64,000 bases of DNA. Origin: Tamarix chinensis (taxonomy: Eukaryota > Streptophyta > Magnoliopsida > Caryophyllales > Tamaricaceae). This document shows positions 12,346 to 25,005 of this stretch, one piece after another. The stretch spans positions 94,298,236 to 94,362,235 of the forward strand of contig CM060177.1 of the NCBI GenBank assembly GCA_030549775.1, read 5' to 3'. A program made the translations under genes and the position numbers. The first letter of the stretch is position 1; each line of letters begins with the position of its first letter. The notes under the pieces were generated by a model, which was not told the origin of the DNA, searched no databases, and saw only the letters and a list, made by a program, of their open reading frames with translations.

Positions 12346-14140
12346 TAATACAGCCCTTGAACTCAACGTAAATAAAACAATGGAATATGTTATATCAGAT
12401 AATGAGATATGGAACTGCTAATTACCTTGCTTGCATTATTTTGTGTATCATACATGTATGCTTATTCTCCATTGTGAACTCATGTAATTCTATGTATCCC
12501 TTACTCGGCTATATAATTAATTTATTCAGTACATAGTGTACTAATTATCATTTTCATAGGTATTGCTCATTCCTACGAGTAGAAGACCCAAATGTTTATC
12601 TGTAGGTCAATGATGACCCATTTGATGAATTTTCTGCATATGATGCCTTATGTATAGAGGAGTGACTTTTTGTATCAAGATTTTTAGCGTAGAGTCGTGT
12701 TATTTGTATGTTAGTTATACCCAAATGTCTTTATGGACTCTTAGCTCCATAATATATTATAACACTCCAAATTTTTATAACCTGAATTTTGAATGTTTAA
12801 CCTTTTATATGGAAAAAAGTAATCTTTAATTAATTATTTAATTAATTTTGGGAACCTTTGACTTACAAACATAGATAAATTATTTAATAAATTAATATAA
12901 TTATTTTTATCATTTTATCTTACTCTTTTTATTTAAATAAACCTTAAATCTATAATTTTACCAAATTTATTTTCATAACCTAATATCCTAATTTTTAGAT
13001 AAATTAATATAATACTTTCTCAATAGTCCAATTTTAATCTAATTTCTAATCCTAACCCTAAGTCCATTTTCCTTTTACTCTTCTTATTTTTCTTTTTCCT
13101 TTTTCTTCATTTTCTTTATTTTCCCTTTCTTTTTTTTTCTTTCTTCTTCCCTCAGGCCAGCCCAAGCCTTCCCCCTTTTTTACTTTTTCCCTTTGGCCAG
13201 CCTAGCCTCTTCTATTTTCTTCTTATCCTCCCCTCCTGCGCGACTGACCCACTCCCTTCTCCTTTCTTTTTTCCCCTTATGGCTCGACCTCCTTTCTGTC
13301 CTTCTTTCCCCATCTATGCCTTAGCCAAACACGCCCCAATTTCCCCCCGCACACAACTTGCCTCCTCCTATGCATAGTGTGCTAATACTTCTACATGCTT
13401 ATGATACCACCTTCCCTTCCCAACCAAACACCCCTTCACCACCGCCCTCTTACCCATCCTTTTCTTTCATTTTTTGGCCCCGCAACCCCCTTAATCTCCT
13501 CCCTCACGTGATATTCCCTTCCATTTTCGCCCCCGCCACCTTTATAGATGTGCCACACATTGCACCACCTACTTGCCCGCTGCATGTCGAACCACCCCCT
13601 CTCCTCCTCCTCCTCCTCCTCTTCTTCTTCTTTTTTTTCTCCTCCTCCTCCTTCCATCCATCTTGACCCCCACTCCTTCGTGCCCCTACTACTACTACTA
13701 CTACTATCGATAATCATCATCCTATGCATCTTCCCGTTTCGCTTGCCACCACCATATACGTATATATACACTACTCATCTCTCTTCCTCCCTCGTTTATT
13801 TTGCCACATTTCTGCCATTTTTCTGTCAAGCATAACCTCCACAAGCCTTTATCCTCCTCCTCCTTCTTTTCTTCTTCCCTTCCTCTCTTCTCCCTGATGG
13901 TCTGCTCTCTCTCCCGACCTTCCCTTCTTCTTTCTTTCTTCTTCTCCCCGCCCCTATTTGTCCTCATCACCCCATCTACAGCCAGTCAGCCACCCCCGAC
14001 GCCTCCACTATCAACCCACCCTCCATCGTCGGCCACCACCCTTTTTTCCTTCCTTCCCTCCTTCTTCCTCCTCCTCTGTTGCCTTATCTCTCCTTCTTTC
14101 TCCCATGTGGTTGTTCTTGGAAATTCTCCCCCGTCATTAT

Positions 14141-14236
14141 TGTAACACCCCAGAATTCACTACTGAAAAATTTTATTTTATTTTTTCAAAAATTAATAGA
14201 AGCAAAAATCACAAATTTTAGAGATATTACTGCCAC
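14141..14236. repeat. Terminal stem-loop of E3
   Basis: GTAACACCCCAGAATT at the element tip can pair with TTTTAGAGATATTAC about 75 bp further in, leaving an AT-rich loop. The same fold recurs at the matching end of E0-E2 and E4-E7. Confidence 0.55.
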
Positions 14237-14899
14237 ACTTAGTATTAGACCGGTTTCATCCTACTATTCCAGTACTAAATGATAAGGCTAAAGGAACATA
14301 ACATAATTTACACAAATTCAAATTCCATTTAAATCAGAGTAGTACGTTAAAGATGTTACAAAGGATATAAGCCCACTATTGGTGGTTACAAGAGTAAAAT
14401 CATTTAACAATGAATTAGAAAAGTGGAAAGAGAAACCCTAAAATCTTCCCGGACAATCCTTACAATCTTATCTGATAATAGCTTGAATAACATCTGCAAC
14501 TAACTTGCAAGGGACACTACCCATTGAATAGGTAGGGGCCTACAAACAGAACCCTTAGTATTATAGTACTAAATAACCCTTTATACCAAACTAAAAGGCA
14601 GGACCCACATGCAACACATCATACATAACAATGTAAAAATAATAAATGCGCGAGCATAGAGATAATCATAATCAACATGAGAGCTAATACCCAATCAACA
14701 CCATATACAATAGGAAATGCATAACACAAAGTCCATTTACTTAGCAACTCCATTACATATCAAGAGAGAGATAAGCACCAAGGCCAAACTTATACAACAT
14801 TAATGGATCATAAAAGTGAAATCAATACTTTTTGTCTTAAGCCATTAGTTAAACATTATTCAACATCATCTCTCGAATTATATTCCTCTGACTACGGGA

Positions 14900-15245
14900 A
14901 CCTCACTATTATAGCCGGTGGATCAGAAACACCTAGGGCAGAATGCACCTGGCCACTATTATTCACTAGTAGATCAGTCTCCAGGGCACCCTACACCTGG
15001 CCACTATTCTCGCCGGTGGATTGATCTATCCCTGACTCACATGGTGTTCTACTACAAGTGATTACTATCTTCCCATAATTTATTTACATCTAAGGTTTGG
15101 TTTATTGAGCTCGGGATCCTCCACTATTATAGACGATGGATCGAAACACCTAGGGCAGAATGCACCTGGCTATTATTATTCGCTAGTGGATTGGTCTCTA
15201 GGACACCCTGTACCTAGCCACTATTTTTGCCCGTGGATCGATTTG
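14900..15245. repeat. CCAC..GTGG hairpin array in E3
   Basis: The unit CCACTATTAT..GCCGGTGGAT recurs with spacers containing CCAGGGCACCC(A/T)..CACCTGG. Each unit has CCAC and GTGG arms four bases long around a ten-base AT-rich core. About five to six units are visible. Confidence 0.7.
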
Positions 15246-15719
15246 GGCTCGGTTCAATAATATTTCATTGTATATGATTAGTATTTTCCATTTGATTAAC
15301 ACAACAGGTCTATTTATTTAACTCGAGGGAGAGGTCATAAACCCGGAGACACAAAGGTATACCCGTCATAGAATTAAGTATTCTATATCAAGGATCATGA
15401 CACACATAAAACCCTGACATGTACTAATATATCCAACACACATTTCCATACATAATTAACCATCCAGGCACCTCTTGCATGACTATGAAATAAACAGCAT
15501 ATCATACCCGTAATTACCCATTCAACCCTATACCATGCATTATCCTTATGACATTCACCGATTTACCAAAATACCCTTATCCCTATAATATGCATGGTTA
15601 TACTTAAACAAGTGTTACTAAGGCCATAAACCCTTATTCTATTATTTAATATCCCTTATGTCTTATTATGGAAGCTTATTTAATCTATTATCATGTTATA
15701 TACAATTTACCGATTTATC

Positions 15720-16290
15720 CATTCATCCTTATAAAATTACTGAAATACCCCTTGTTTGTAAAGTTACCAAGTTACCGTTCTAGTTAGTTACATTACCAAA
15801 TTACCATTTATACTTGTTAAAATTACCAAATTACCATTCAGGTTTATTAAATTACCAAATTACCCGTCATACTTGTTACATTTACCAAATTGCCCTCGTG
15901 GATGGTTAAATTACCAAATTACCCTTTATACTTATTAAAATTACCAAATTGCCCTTTCGATTAGTTAAATTACCAAAATGCCCTTCATACTTATTAAAAT
16001 TACCAAATTACTTTCTTGGTTAGTTAAATTACCAAATTGCCCTTCATACTTATTAAAATTACCAAATTGCCATTTATCATGCCATATTACTAAAATACCC
16101 CTCTTACCTACCAAATTACCATTTTACCCCTTTTACTCACAAAACTACCAAGTTATCCTCTTTTTCCATAAAAACTTACTAAAATACCTGCCTTATTAAA
16201 TTATCTTATTACCCCTTGTACTCTTGTAAATTACCAATTTACCCTTATTATGCCAAATTTACTAAAATATCCTTACCACATAGAACATTA
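15720..16290. repeat. AT-rich ~30-bp repeat array in E3
   Basis: Imperfect tandem copies of a unit built from TTAAATTACCAAATTACCCT and TTATACTTATTAAAA, about 30-40 bp each. The same unit type occurs in E4 and E5. Confidence 0.75.
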
Positions 16291-16352
16291 ACATACATGG
16301 TTCATGTACATTATCTAACACCACCAACTATTATTATTTATTATTAATACTT

Positions 16353-16451
16353 TGTGACACCCCCAAAATTCACTACTAAAAAAATTATTTTATTTAAAAT
16401 TTAGCAGAAACAAAAAGCAAACACTGTGAGTGTTGAGGATATTATTGCCGC
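16353..16451. repeat. Terminal stem-loop of E4
   Basis: The tip TGTGACACCCCCAAAATTC is followed about 80 bp inside by TTGAGGATATTATTGCC, the degenerate complement of the tip. This is the same arrangement as in E3 and E5. Confidence 0.45.
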
Positions 16452-17089
16452 ACGTAGTACGAGATTGGTTTCCTCTTATCGTTCTAGTATCAAGTGCTAA
16501 GGCTAAAAAAAATACTATATGATTCACACAAATTCATTTTCATTTAAAATAGAGTAGCGCATTGAAAATGTTACAAATGATAAAAAGCCTGATGGTGGTT
16601 TCAAAAATAAGGATTAAATTTAAACAAGGAAGGAGAAGGTGAAAGAGTGAAACCCTAAAGATTCCCGTATAATCCTTATACTCTTTCCCATTGCCCACAT
16701 GATTAGCATCTACAATTGACCTGCAAGGAACATTGTCTATTGAATAAATAAGGGCCCATGAATGAAATCATTCAGTACTATGATACTGAGTAACCCTTTT
16801 GAACTAAACTAAAAAGCAGGCCCGCATGCAACACATCACGCATAAATAGTATAAAATGATAACATATGGACTAGTATACCATTCAACACCACACATACGA
16901 TAAGAAATACATACACAACATCCTCGTACTTAACACGTCCATCACATACCCAAATAGGGGCAAGCACTAAAGACAAACTCATGTCATATCAATAAATCAT
17001 AACGTGAAATCAATACTTTTGGTCTTAAGCCATTAATTAATCATTATTCAATCATCAACTTTCGAATTATATTTATGTGAGTACGGGAA

Positions 17090-17430
17090 CCCCGCTATCA
17101 TAGTTGGTGGACAGAAAACATACAGGACATAACACACTTAACCACTATTATTCATTGGTGGATTGGTCTCCAGGGCTCCCTGCACTTAGCTATTATTATT
17201 CGCCGGTAGATCGGTCTAGCCCTGACTCGCATGGTGTTCCACCGTAAGTGATTATTGTCTTCCCATCATTTATTAATATCCAACGTTTGGTTTATTGAGC
17301 TGGGGATCTCCCACTATTATATCTGATGGACAGAAAACATATAGGCCAGACCACACCTGACTACTATTATTTGCTGGTGGATCGGTCTCTAGGGCATTTT
17401 GCACCTGGCCATTATTATTCGTCGGTGGAC
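17090..17430. repeat. CCAC..GTGG hairpin array in E4
   Basis: About five degenerate copies of the same CCACTATTATT..GGTGGA unit as in E3 and E5, with the same GATCGGTCTCCAGGGC-type spacer. Confidence 0.65.
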
Positions 17431-17849
17431 CAGTCTAGGCCCGACTCAATAATCTTTCACTTTACTTAATTAGTAATTTATTCAAGTCTTATTCAAAGGT
17501 CCATTTATTCAATTTGAGGGAAGGGGAAAGGTCACAAATCCAATGACAAAAGATATACTAGTCATAGAATCAAGAATTCCATATCAAGGATCACGGCATA
17601 CACAAAACCCTAACACATACTTCAAACATATCTAACACACATTTTCATGCATACTTACTAACTAGACACCCATTGCGTAATTATGATATAAGGCCATATC
17701 ACCCCCCTTAATTATCCATCCAACCCTAAGTCTTCCCATGTTCTTGTGATACTCCCTACTTATCAAACACCTTTATCTTATTATTCAATGTTACTTGTGT
17801 CTTATTATAAAACTCCTTTAATCCATTGATGTGTTAAACACAATTTACT

Positions 17850-18770
17850 GATTTACCCCCATCATCCTTGCAAAATTACTAAAATGTCCCTTCTTTGTAA
17901 AACTACCAAGTAACCCCTTTTTATTTGCCAATTTACCATATTACCCTCCATGTTGCATAAATACCAAATTGCCCCTTACTTGTGTTAAATTATCCTCCAT
18001 ACTTATTAAATTGCCAACTTTACCCCCGATACTTATTAAGTTACCAATTTACCCTTCCAGTAGGTTAAATTATCATATTACCCTTTGTACTTATCTAAAT
18101 TACCAAATTACCCCTTAAGCTTTTTAAGTTACCAAATCACCCTCCATACTTATTACACCTGCCAGATTGTCCATTTGGTTAGTTAGAATGCTAAATTGCT
18201 CTCATACTTATTAAATTTATCAAGTTGCCCTTTCGGTTGATCGTATTACCAAATTACCCTTCTTATTTATTAAAATTACCAAATTGCCCCTCTTTATTAT
18301 TAAAATTACCAAAGTCCTTCATTATTATAATTACCATTTTTCCCTCTTTCTTCAAATTACCAAAATACCCTTTCCTTTATACCAAATTACCAGTTTACCC
18401 CTTTACTTTATATAACTACCAAAATACCCTTTCTTTATACCAAATTACCATTTTACCCTTTTACTTTATATAATTACCAAAATACCCTTCCTTTATACCA
18501 ATTTATCATTTTACCCTTCTACTTTATTAAATTACCATAATACCCTTTCCATTATATTTAATCCACTAAAATACTTTCTTACACCCAAAAAGTATCAAGT
18601 TATCCCCTTTCCATGTAAAATTACTAAAATACCCTCCTTCCTTGTCCATTTACCATCTTACTCCCTTTACTCTTATAATTTACCATCTTACTCCCTTCAC
18701 TCTTATAATTTACCATCTTACTCCCTTTACTCTTATAATTTACCATTTTGCCCTTATTATACCACTTTTA
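17850..18770. repeat. AT-rich ~30-bp repeat array in E4
   Basis: Imperfect copies of the ACCAAATTACCC unit. At 18650-18745 three near-identical 30-bp copies of TTTACCATCTTACTCCCTT follow each other, showing recent local expansion. Confidence 0.8.
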
Positions 18771-19414
18771 TTAAAACGCCCTCACTACATAAAATATTAA
18801 TATTCATGCTCAATACTTATCATCCAACTCCACCAACTATTATTATTTTTCATAATACTCACTAGCACCTGCCACACCTACTTACTCAGGCCACAACCTT
18901 AGTATAAGAAAATTTACCAAAATGCCCTTAGGGCTCATATTGACATTACTTAAGCACCAAATGGCTACATTAGCATATCATATCACACATGTGAACTTAA
19001 CATTATTATTAACAACAAAGCTCCTTCCTTACACATTATTTCTACATATGACACGTAAATTAACATGCTTTCCTTTTCATTAATCAACACGTGCAACTAA
19101 ATACATCATACTTAACAACATATATCATGCACATAAACATATTAAGAACCCTAATGTGCTAGCATATGTATATCCATACGTTTTAGTAGGGTTTAACGGT
19201 TACCTTATTTTCCTTAAAAATCAAACCTGACCGGTACCCCGGTTAAAGGCTTAAGCTTTGATTAGTAAAAATCAATCCCTAAAAACAACATAAAAAATTA
19301 GCGTAATAGAAGTCAAAAGTCAAAGGAATAAATTTTTATCAAAACTTTAATTAAATATATACTAATATTAACCCTTATGATACCTCCAAATTTAGCAAAA
19401 ATCATAAAAGGGGA

Positions 19415-20660
19415 GCAGCAAACTCACGCTACATGCGGAATGGAAGGGGAGAAGATATCAAGGGGGAGTGGAGAGAAAAGGGGGGCTAGTTCAGATGGGA
19501 CTTTGGGATTTAGGTGACGAGCATGTGGAGGGTAGTTAGGGTGGAGGCTGGGTGTAGGGATGGAGTGGGGGTGTAGGTAGTGGTTGGGGTGGATGATCGA
19601 TGGCCAAGGGCGGTGGAGGCGGCGGTTACAGAGTTGTGAAGTTGGATGCAAGGGTGGCAGAGGAAAAGAAGGAAGGGAAAAGAGGGGTTATAGAGCTGGG
19701 TTTCAGCCAAAGGAGGGAAGGGGGTGGTAGGGGAGGTTATAGGGAGTGGATTAGTGGCCTTGGTAGCGGCGGAAGAGGAGGAATGGCGATGGATGGTGGT
19801 GGTGCAGGGTGGAGGCTGAAAAGGGGGAAAGAAAAGGAAGAAGAAGAAGGATGGTTGCAGGGGGCATGTGGGGGTGACTTGGTGGTGCAGGAAGGTAGTA
19901 GGGGGTTGCAGGAGGTGGTTCCAGTGGTCAACTAGGTGGCAGGGGTGGTGGTAAAGGGCAGTAGAGCAAAAATAGGGGAGGAGAAGGTAAGAAAAGGAAG
20001 GAAAAGAGAGAGGGTTCTATAGGCAGTGAGGGGCTCGAGGCAAGTTGAAAATGAATAGAAGGGAAGGTGATAAGGAGAAGAAAATGACGAGGGAAATGAG
20101 GGGAGGCAAGTGTCGGCTGGGAGGTTGTGGGAGGAAGCGTAGGGTGGCAGTTGTAGGGAGAGGGAGGAGGAAAATGTAAGGCATGCGGGGAAGGTTGTAG
20201 GCTTGGGTTTGGTCCAAAAATGGGAATAAAAGGACAGGGAAGAAAGGGAGAGGGAGTAGGGTTGCAAGAACAGTGGTAGGTGACGGTGCATGAGACTGCC
20301 ATGGCATGTGGTGTCGACGTTGAAGAAGAAGAAAAAGAAGAAGAAGAAGAAGGAAAAAAGGAGAGCAGGTTGGCTGGATGGGGAGGAGAAAGAAAGGATG
20401 GGCCAGCCTGCACATGAGGGAGAGGGGAGAAAAAAAAAAGAAAGACTGGGCTGGACCAGTCAAGGGAAGAAAGAAGGAAAAAAAAGGAAGAAGGGGGATG
20501 GGCTAGGGTAATGCGCGGGAGAAGGAGGAGGAAGGGGGAAGTGGGCTGGTAGCCCAGCGCAAGGGGAAAAGGGGTCACGGTTTGGCGACCCGAATGGGAA
20601 GAAAAAGGAAAAAGAAGAAAGAGAAAAGAAAAAAAAAAAAGAAAAATAGAGAGGAATAAA
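19415..20660. repeat. Purine-rich low-complexity tract of E4
   Basis: About 1.2 kb of G/A-rich + strand. The complement has long stop-free stretches (for example 19928-20578) that read as Pro/Ser/Leu/Phe only. There is no domain and no codon structure, so I treat it as non-coding. Confidence 0.75.
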
Positions 20661-21544
20661 ATAAAATATTTTTTGGAATAATATAATTTAATATTTTTGA
20701 TAGATAAATTAATTTAATAATTTAATTTATTATAATTTAATATATTGGTTTTAAAAAGGTTAATTTTAGTAAAATATTGGTTTGGAAAGTTATTTAAATA
20801 AAATGAGTATAATAAAATAAAAAAATATTTATTTTAATTTATTAAATATTCATATCCAATTTTATATACTCAAAAATCCACAAAATAATTAAATTAAATA
20901 AATTTAAAAGTTAATTTATCCCAAATAAGGGTTATTTATTAAATTCTAGATTTAAAAATTTTTGGGGTATTACATACTCATTCACACCTACCATATATAT
21001 ATTTATTTAGGCCACACCTTTTGTACAAAAAATTACTAAAATGCCTCTATGACTCATATACACATTATCTATACAACAAATGGGCACATTAGCTCATCAT
21101 GTCATATACATGCACTTAACATTATTATTAACAATAAGTCTCCTTCATTAACTATTATTTATACACATGACACATAATATAACATGTTTTTCATTTCAAT
21201 CACCAACATGTACTACAAATCATTGTATACTTAGCATCACATAATGTGCACAAAACATAATCAAAAACCGTAATTTGCTAGCATATGTATATCCACACAT
21301 TTTAGTAGGGTATAATTGTTACCTTATTTCCAGCAACAAATAAACTTTACCGGTATCCCGGTTAAAAGTTTAAGCTTTTGATTAGAAAAAATTATACCTA
21401 AAAATAATATCAAAACTAGCATATTAGTAGGTAAAAATTTAAAAGAATAAAATTTTATCAAAATCTTAATTAATACGTACTAATACTAAATATTATTATA
21501 CCTAAAAAATTGGCCATATTTGCCCAAATAAATGCAATAGACTC

Positions 21545-22800
21545 ACCCTATATAGCAACACGAGTTGCATGCACAACATGAAGGAAAGAAAGGGTCAAAG
21601 AGTGGATGGGATAAATGGGGAGAACTGGTTTGGGTGAGGATTTGGGGGTTTGGTTGAGGGCTTGTGAACGGGAGTGAGGGTGGTGGTTGGGTGTAGGGAG
21701 GGAGTATGGGTGTAGGTGGTGGTCGAGGGTCAAAGGTTGGTGGGGATGACTGTTGCAAGGCTAGGAAGACAGGGTGAAGGAAAGGAGAAGAAGAATAATA
21801 AGGAAGGGAAAATAAGAGAAGAAAGGAGGGGCTGTAGGGGAATTTCGACAAAGGGGAGGAAGGGGTGGTAGAGGAGGTGTTAGGGAGTTGATGGGTGGCT
21901 GTGGTGGCGACAGAAGAGGGGGAATGGGCAGTGCAAGGTAGTGGTGCAAGGTAGAGGTTGAGAAGGGGAAAGAAAAGAAAAGGAGGGGAAGGGTGGTTGT
22001 AGGGGCAAGTGGTGGTTGCTGGGTGGTGTATGGAGGTAGCAGGGGATGACAGGGTGCTGCTGTGGCAGTCGGTTGGGTGGCAGAGGCGGTGGTTGGAGGC
22101 GGTGAAGCAAAAATAGGAGAGGAGGAGAAAAAGGTAAGAAGGGTGAAAAGGGGGATCGACAGAGGGGGAAGGAGAGCTCGAGTACAGAGAAAATGGGAAG
22201 AGGAGAAGAAGAAAAGGAGAGGTAGAGGAGGCATGTCCGGTTGGGTTAGGTGGAGGGTGCAGGGGCTGCAGGCGCATGGCCAGCAGTGGCAGGGAAGAGA
22301 AGAAAAAAAGAGGGAAATGAGGGCATGTGGGGGGAGTGGTGCAAGGGTGTGTGTGGCCAAAAATGGAAGGGAATGGGACGAGGAATAGAGGGAGGAGAGA
22401 GAGCAGGGTTGTAGGGGAAGGCAGGGGTTGGTTGTAGGTTGCCATAGCCTCGACGGTCGAAGAAGGAAGGAGGAGGGAAGAAGAAGAAGAAGAAAAGAAA
22501 AAAGGTAGGCTTGCCGGGTAGGGAGAGAGAAAAAGACAACCCAACACGTGTGCATGAGGGAGAAGGGAGAAAAAAAGGAGTGGTTGGGCTGACCCAACTA
22601 GGGGGATGAGGAAAGGGAAAAAAAGGAGGTGGGTTGGGGCAGCAACGCTAGGTGAGGAGAAGAGAAGAGAAGAAAGAGCCGGCAGTCCGGCAGGGAGGGG
22701 AAGAGAAAAAGCAGACCGGGTCTTCCGAAGGAAGGAGAAAAGAAGAAAAGAAAAAAGGAGGAAGAAAAAAAAGGAAAAGGAAAAAGAGGAAAATAAAAAT
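21545..22800. repeat. Purine-rich low-complexity tract of E3
   Basis: The same type of tract as in E4, in the same place relative to the ACCGG site and element end. The minus-strand frame at 21543-22547 (334 codons) is the longest in the window. It consists of P, S, F, L, H and T runs, as expected from C/T-rich DNA without T-A-purine triplets. Confidence 0.75.
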
Positions 22801-23879
22801 AAAATAATTTTTGGAATAAGGGTATCTAATTATTTAGGTGGACAAATTAATTTAATAAATTTATTTATTTAAAATTTAAGATATTAATTTAAGAGGGATT
22901 TTTTTAGTAAAATATGGGTTTGGAAAAATTATTTAAATAAAATGATTATGATAAAGAAACGAAATATTTATTTTAATTTATTGAATAATCATATCCATTT
23001 TTATACACCCAAAATTCCACAAAATAATTAAATTATTTAGTTTAAAAATTAAATTATCCCCATGAGGATTACTTGTTAAATTTTAGATTTTAAATTTTTG
23101 GGGTATTACATGTATCCACTCTCCTTACAGCATCCACATCCTCAATAATAGCCACTGCCATCTCCTCCACCTCGTAACTCCCGGCATGACCCCAAGCAAC
23201 CAATACCCCAACCTCTCATATGGTCCTGCCTTCTTTTTCCTCCATAAAACATCTCACCGTACAACCACCACTTCCATTTCACCCCCTCTCCCCTCCATTT
23301 CCTCCACCACCGCAACTCTTCTTAGTTGCCTACCACCAGCTACAACCACCTCAACCTCCACACCTACACCATCACCCGCAACCACCCTAGCACTATTTGC
23401 CCTTATTTCCTTCTCCTCCTCTTCGTCTCATTTTCTTCTTCTCCATTCCCTTCTCTGCACCACCTCTTCCTATAGCTCGTGCCGCCTCCTTTGCTGCCTT
23501 CGAACCACCTACACCACACCATCTAGCCATCAACCATCTCCTCCCCACCTCCTACACCCAACAACCAAACCCACACCACCCACCATCACCCACAACCCTT
23601 ACCCAATCCATCCCCCCTTCCATTTCTTGCATGGTTCACGCTACACATGCAACATGAGCCGTGCCTCGTATTTTTATTTATTTTGGATAATATTTAAGGT
23701 ATAAGGGTAGTTTGGTAATTTTATATTTAATAAATATTTTTAATAAAAACCATTATTTCATTTATCAACTATTACGGTATTGTGATATTATTTTTAGGCA
23801 CAAAATTTTATTAACAAAGCCTAATCATTTTAGCCGGTTATCAGTAAATTTTATTTTTGCTGGAAATTAGGTAACCTTT

Positions 23880-23975
23880 TGTAACACCCTCAAAATTCCC
23901 TATTGAAAATTTTCATTTTATTAGAAGAAATTGCGGAAGCAAAATATTAAACAGTGAATTTCGGGGATATTACCA
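23880..23975. repeat. Terminal stem-loop of E5
   Basis: TAACACCCTCAAAATTCC at the tip pairs with GAATTTCGGGGATATTACC at 23955-23973. Between them is an AT-rich loop. This is the clearest example on the group that reads in minus orientation. Confidence 0.6.
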
Positions 23976-24559
23976 CCACACTTAGTACCAGACCGGTTTA
24001 CTCATACCATTCCAGTACTAAGTGCTAAGGCTAAAGAACAAAAGATCAATTGTGGGAAATTCAAACCATTATTAAATCAGAGTAGCGCAAGTAAGCATTT
24101 TATAAGAATAGATTCCACCAATGGTGGTTACAAGAACAAGAATTACATTTAAATCAGAAAGTAAAAGCAAAGGAAGAACCCTAAAAGTCCGGATAATCCT
24201 TACGATCTTTCCCGTTGCCCACTTGAGTAGCACCTGAAAAGACCTGCAAGGGACACTGCCCATTGAATAGGCAGGGGCCCCACGAATGGAATCCTTCAGT
24301 ACTACGGTACTGAGTAACCCTTTAAAGTCACACTTAAAAGCATGCCCGTAATGTCACATATGATACAAAACTACATGCATATATAACAAGATTTGTATAT
24401 ATAACATTCACATAAATTAACATCGCATCAGATATCAATAATCGATACTTTCGGGCCTTAAGCCATGTCATAGTGCAAAATCAATACATTCGGGCCTTAA
24501 GCCATTAGTCTATCATTATTCAATCAACTCTCATATTTTATATCCATGTAAGTGCGGAA

Positions 24560-25005
24560 ACCCCACTATTATAGCCGGTGGATCGGTCACTTATAGGGCA
24601 AAACGCACCTAACCACTATTATATGCTAGTGGATCGGTCTCCAGGGCAAAACGCTCCTGGCCACTATTATTCGCCGGTGGACCGGTCTGGCCCTGACTTA
24701 CATGGTGTTCCACTATAAGTGATTAGTACTTTTCCATAACTTTCTTCACATACATGACTGATTTTATCGAGCTCGAGACCCCCACTATTATTGTCGGTGG
24801 ATCAGAATATATATCAACATCATCCAGGGCAACACACTCCTGGGCCACTATTATATCCGATGGATCGGTACTCATAATCACTTGGTAGGGCAACACGCTC
24901 CCGGGCCACTATTATATCCGGTGGATCGGTACTCATAATTACTTGCCAGGGCAACACGCTCCTAGGTCACTATTGTAACCGGTGGATCAGTACTCAATAT
25001 CATAA
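24560..25005. repeat. CCAC..GTGG hairpin array in E5
   Basis: Seven copies of CACTATTAT..CCGGTGGATCGGT. The last three are regular, about 70 bp apart, separated by AGGGCAACACGCTCC and a CTCATAATCACTTG spacer. Confidence 0.75.

Larger units (their letters stand above)
16353..20974 (-). mobile_element. E4: long LTR-like element inserted in E3
   Basis: Starts TGTGACACCCCCAAAATTC at 16353 and ends ATTTTTGGGGTATTACA at 20974, 4.62 kb. Flanks are TACTT (16348-16352) and TACTC (20975-20979), a 5-bp target duplication with one mismatch. Removing it rejoins E3 at the same relative point where E5 is continuous: the text before (TTATTATTTATTATTAATACTT) and after (..CATTCACACCTACC) corresponds to E5 around 26,900-26,945. 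Order of parts is the same as in E3 and E5. It has no retrotransposon protein, so a solo LTR is the simplest reading. Confidence 0.85.
14141..23110 (-). mobile_element. E3: long LTR-like element inside E2 (interrupted by E4)
   Basis: On the + strand it starts TGTAACACCCCAGAATTC at 14141 and ends TTTTTGGGGTATTACA at 23110. Its own sequence is 14141-16352 plus 20975-23110, about 4.35 kb. It is in the opposite orientation to E0-E2: the stem-loop end lies left and the purine-rich tract right. It contains the CCAC..GTGG array (14900-15245), the AT-rich ACCAAATTACCC array (15720-16290), the ACCGGTATCCCGGTTAA site (21350) and a purine-rich kilobase (21545-22800). Flanks ATTAT and TGTAT match at three of five bases, so the target duplication is not secure. 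Confidence 0.75.

Noticed and set aside
21543..22547. A 334-codon minus-strand open frame, and similar frames at 19928-20578, 27908-28486 and 34588-35208
   Set aside because: They consist of Pro, Ser, Leu, Phe, His and Thr runs, overlap with equally long frames in other phases, and lie in C/T-rich tracts where stop codons are rare. No domain or conserved codon pattern is shared between copies.
14141..23110. A DNA transposon explanation for the long inverted ends TGTAACACCCC..GGGGTATTACA
   Set aside because: The ends start TG and finish CA and the clear target duplications are 5 bp (CCTTT, TAATA), which fits LTR integration better. No transposase is present. The idea is kept only as an alternative.
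14900..25005. CRISPR-like array, because short repeats alternate with spacers
   Set aside because: The repeats are imperfect and spacers are related to one another, and the setting is a plant nuclear transposon with no Cas genes.
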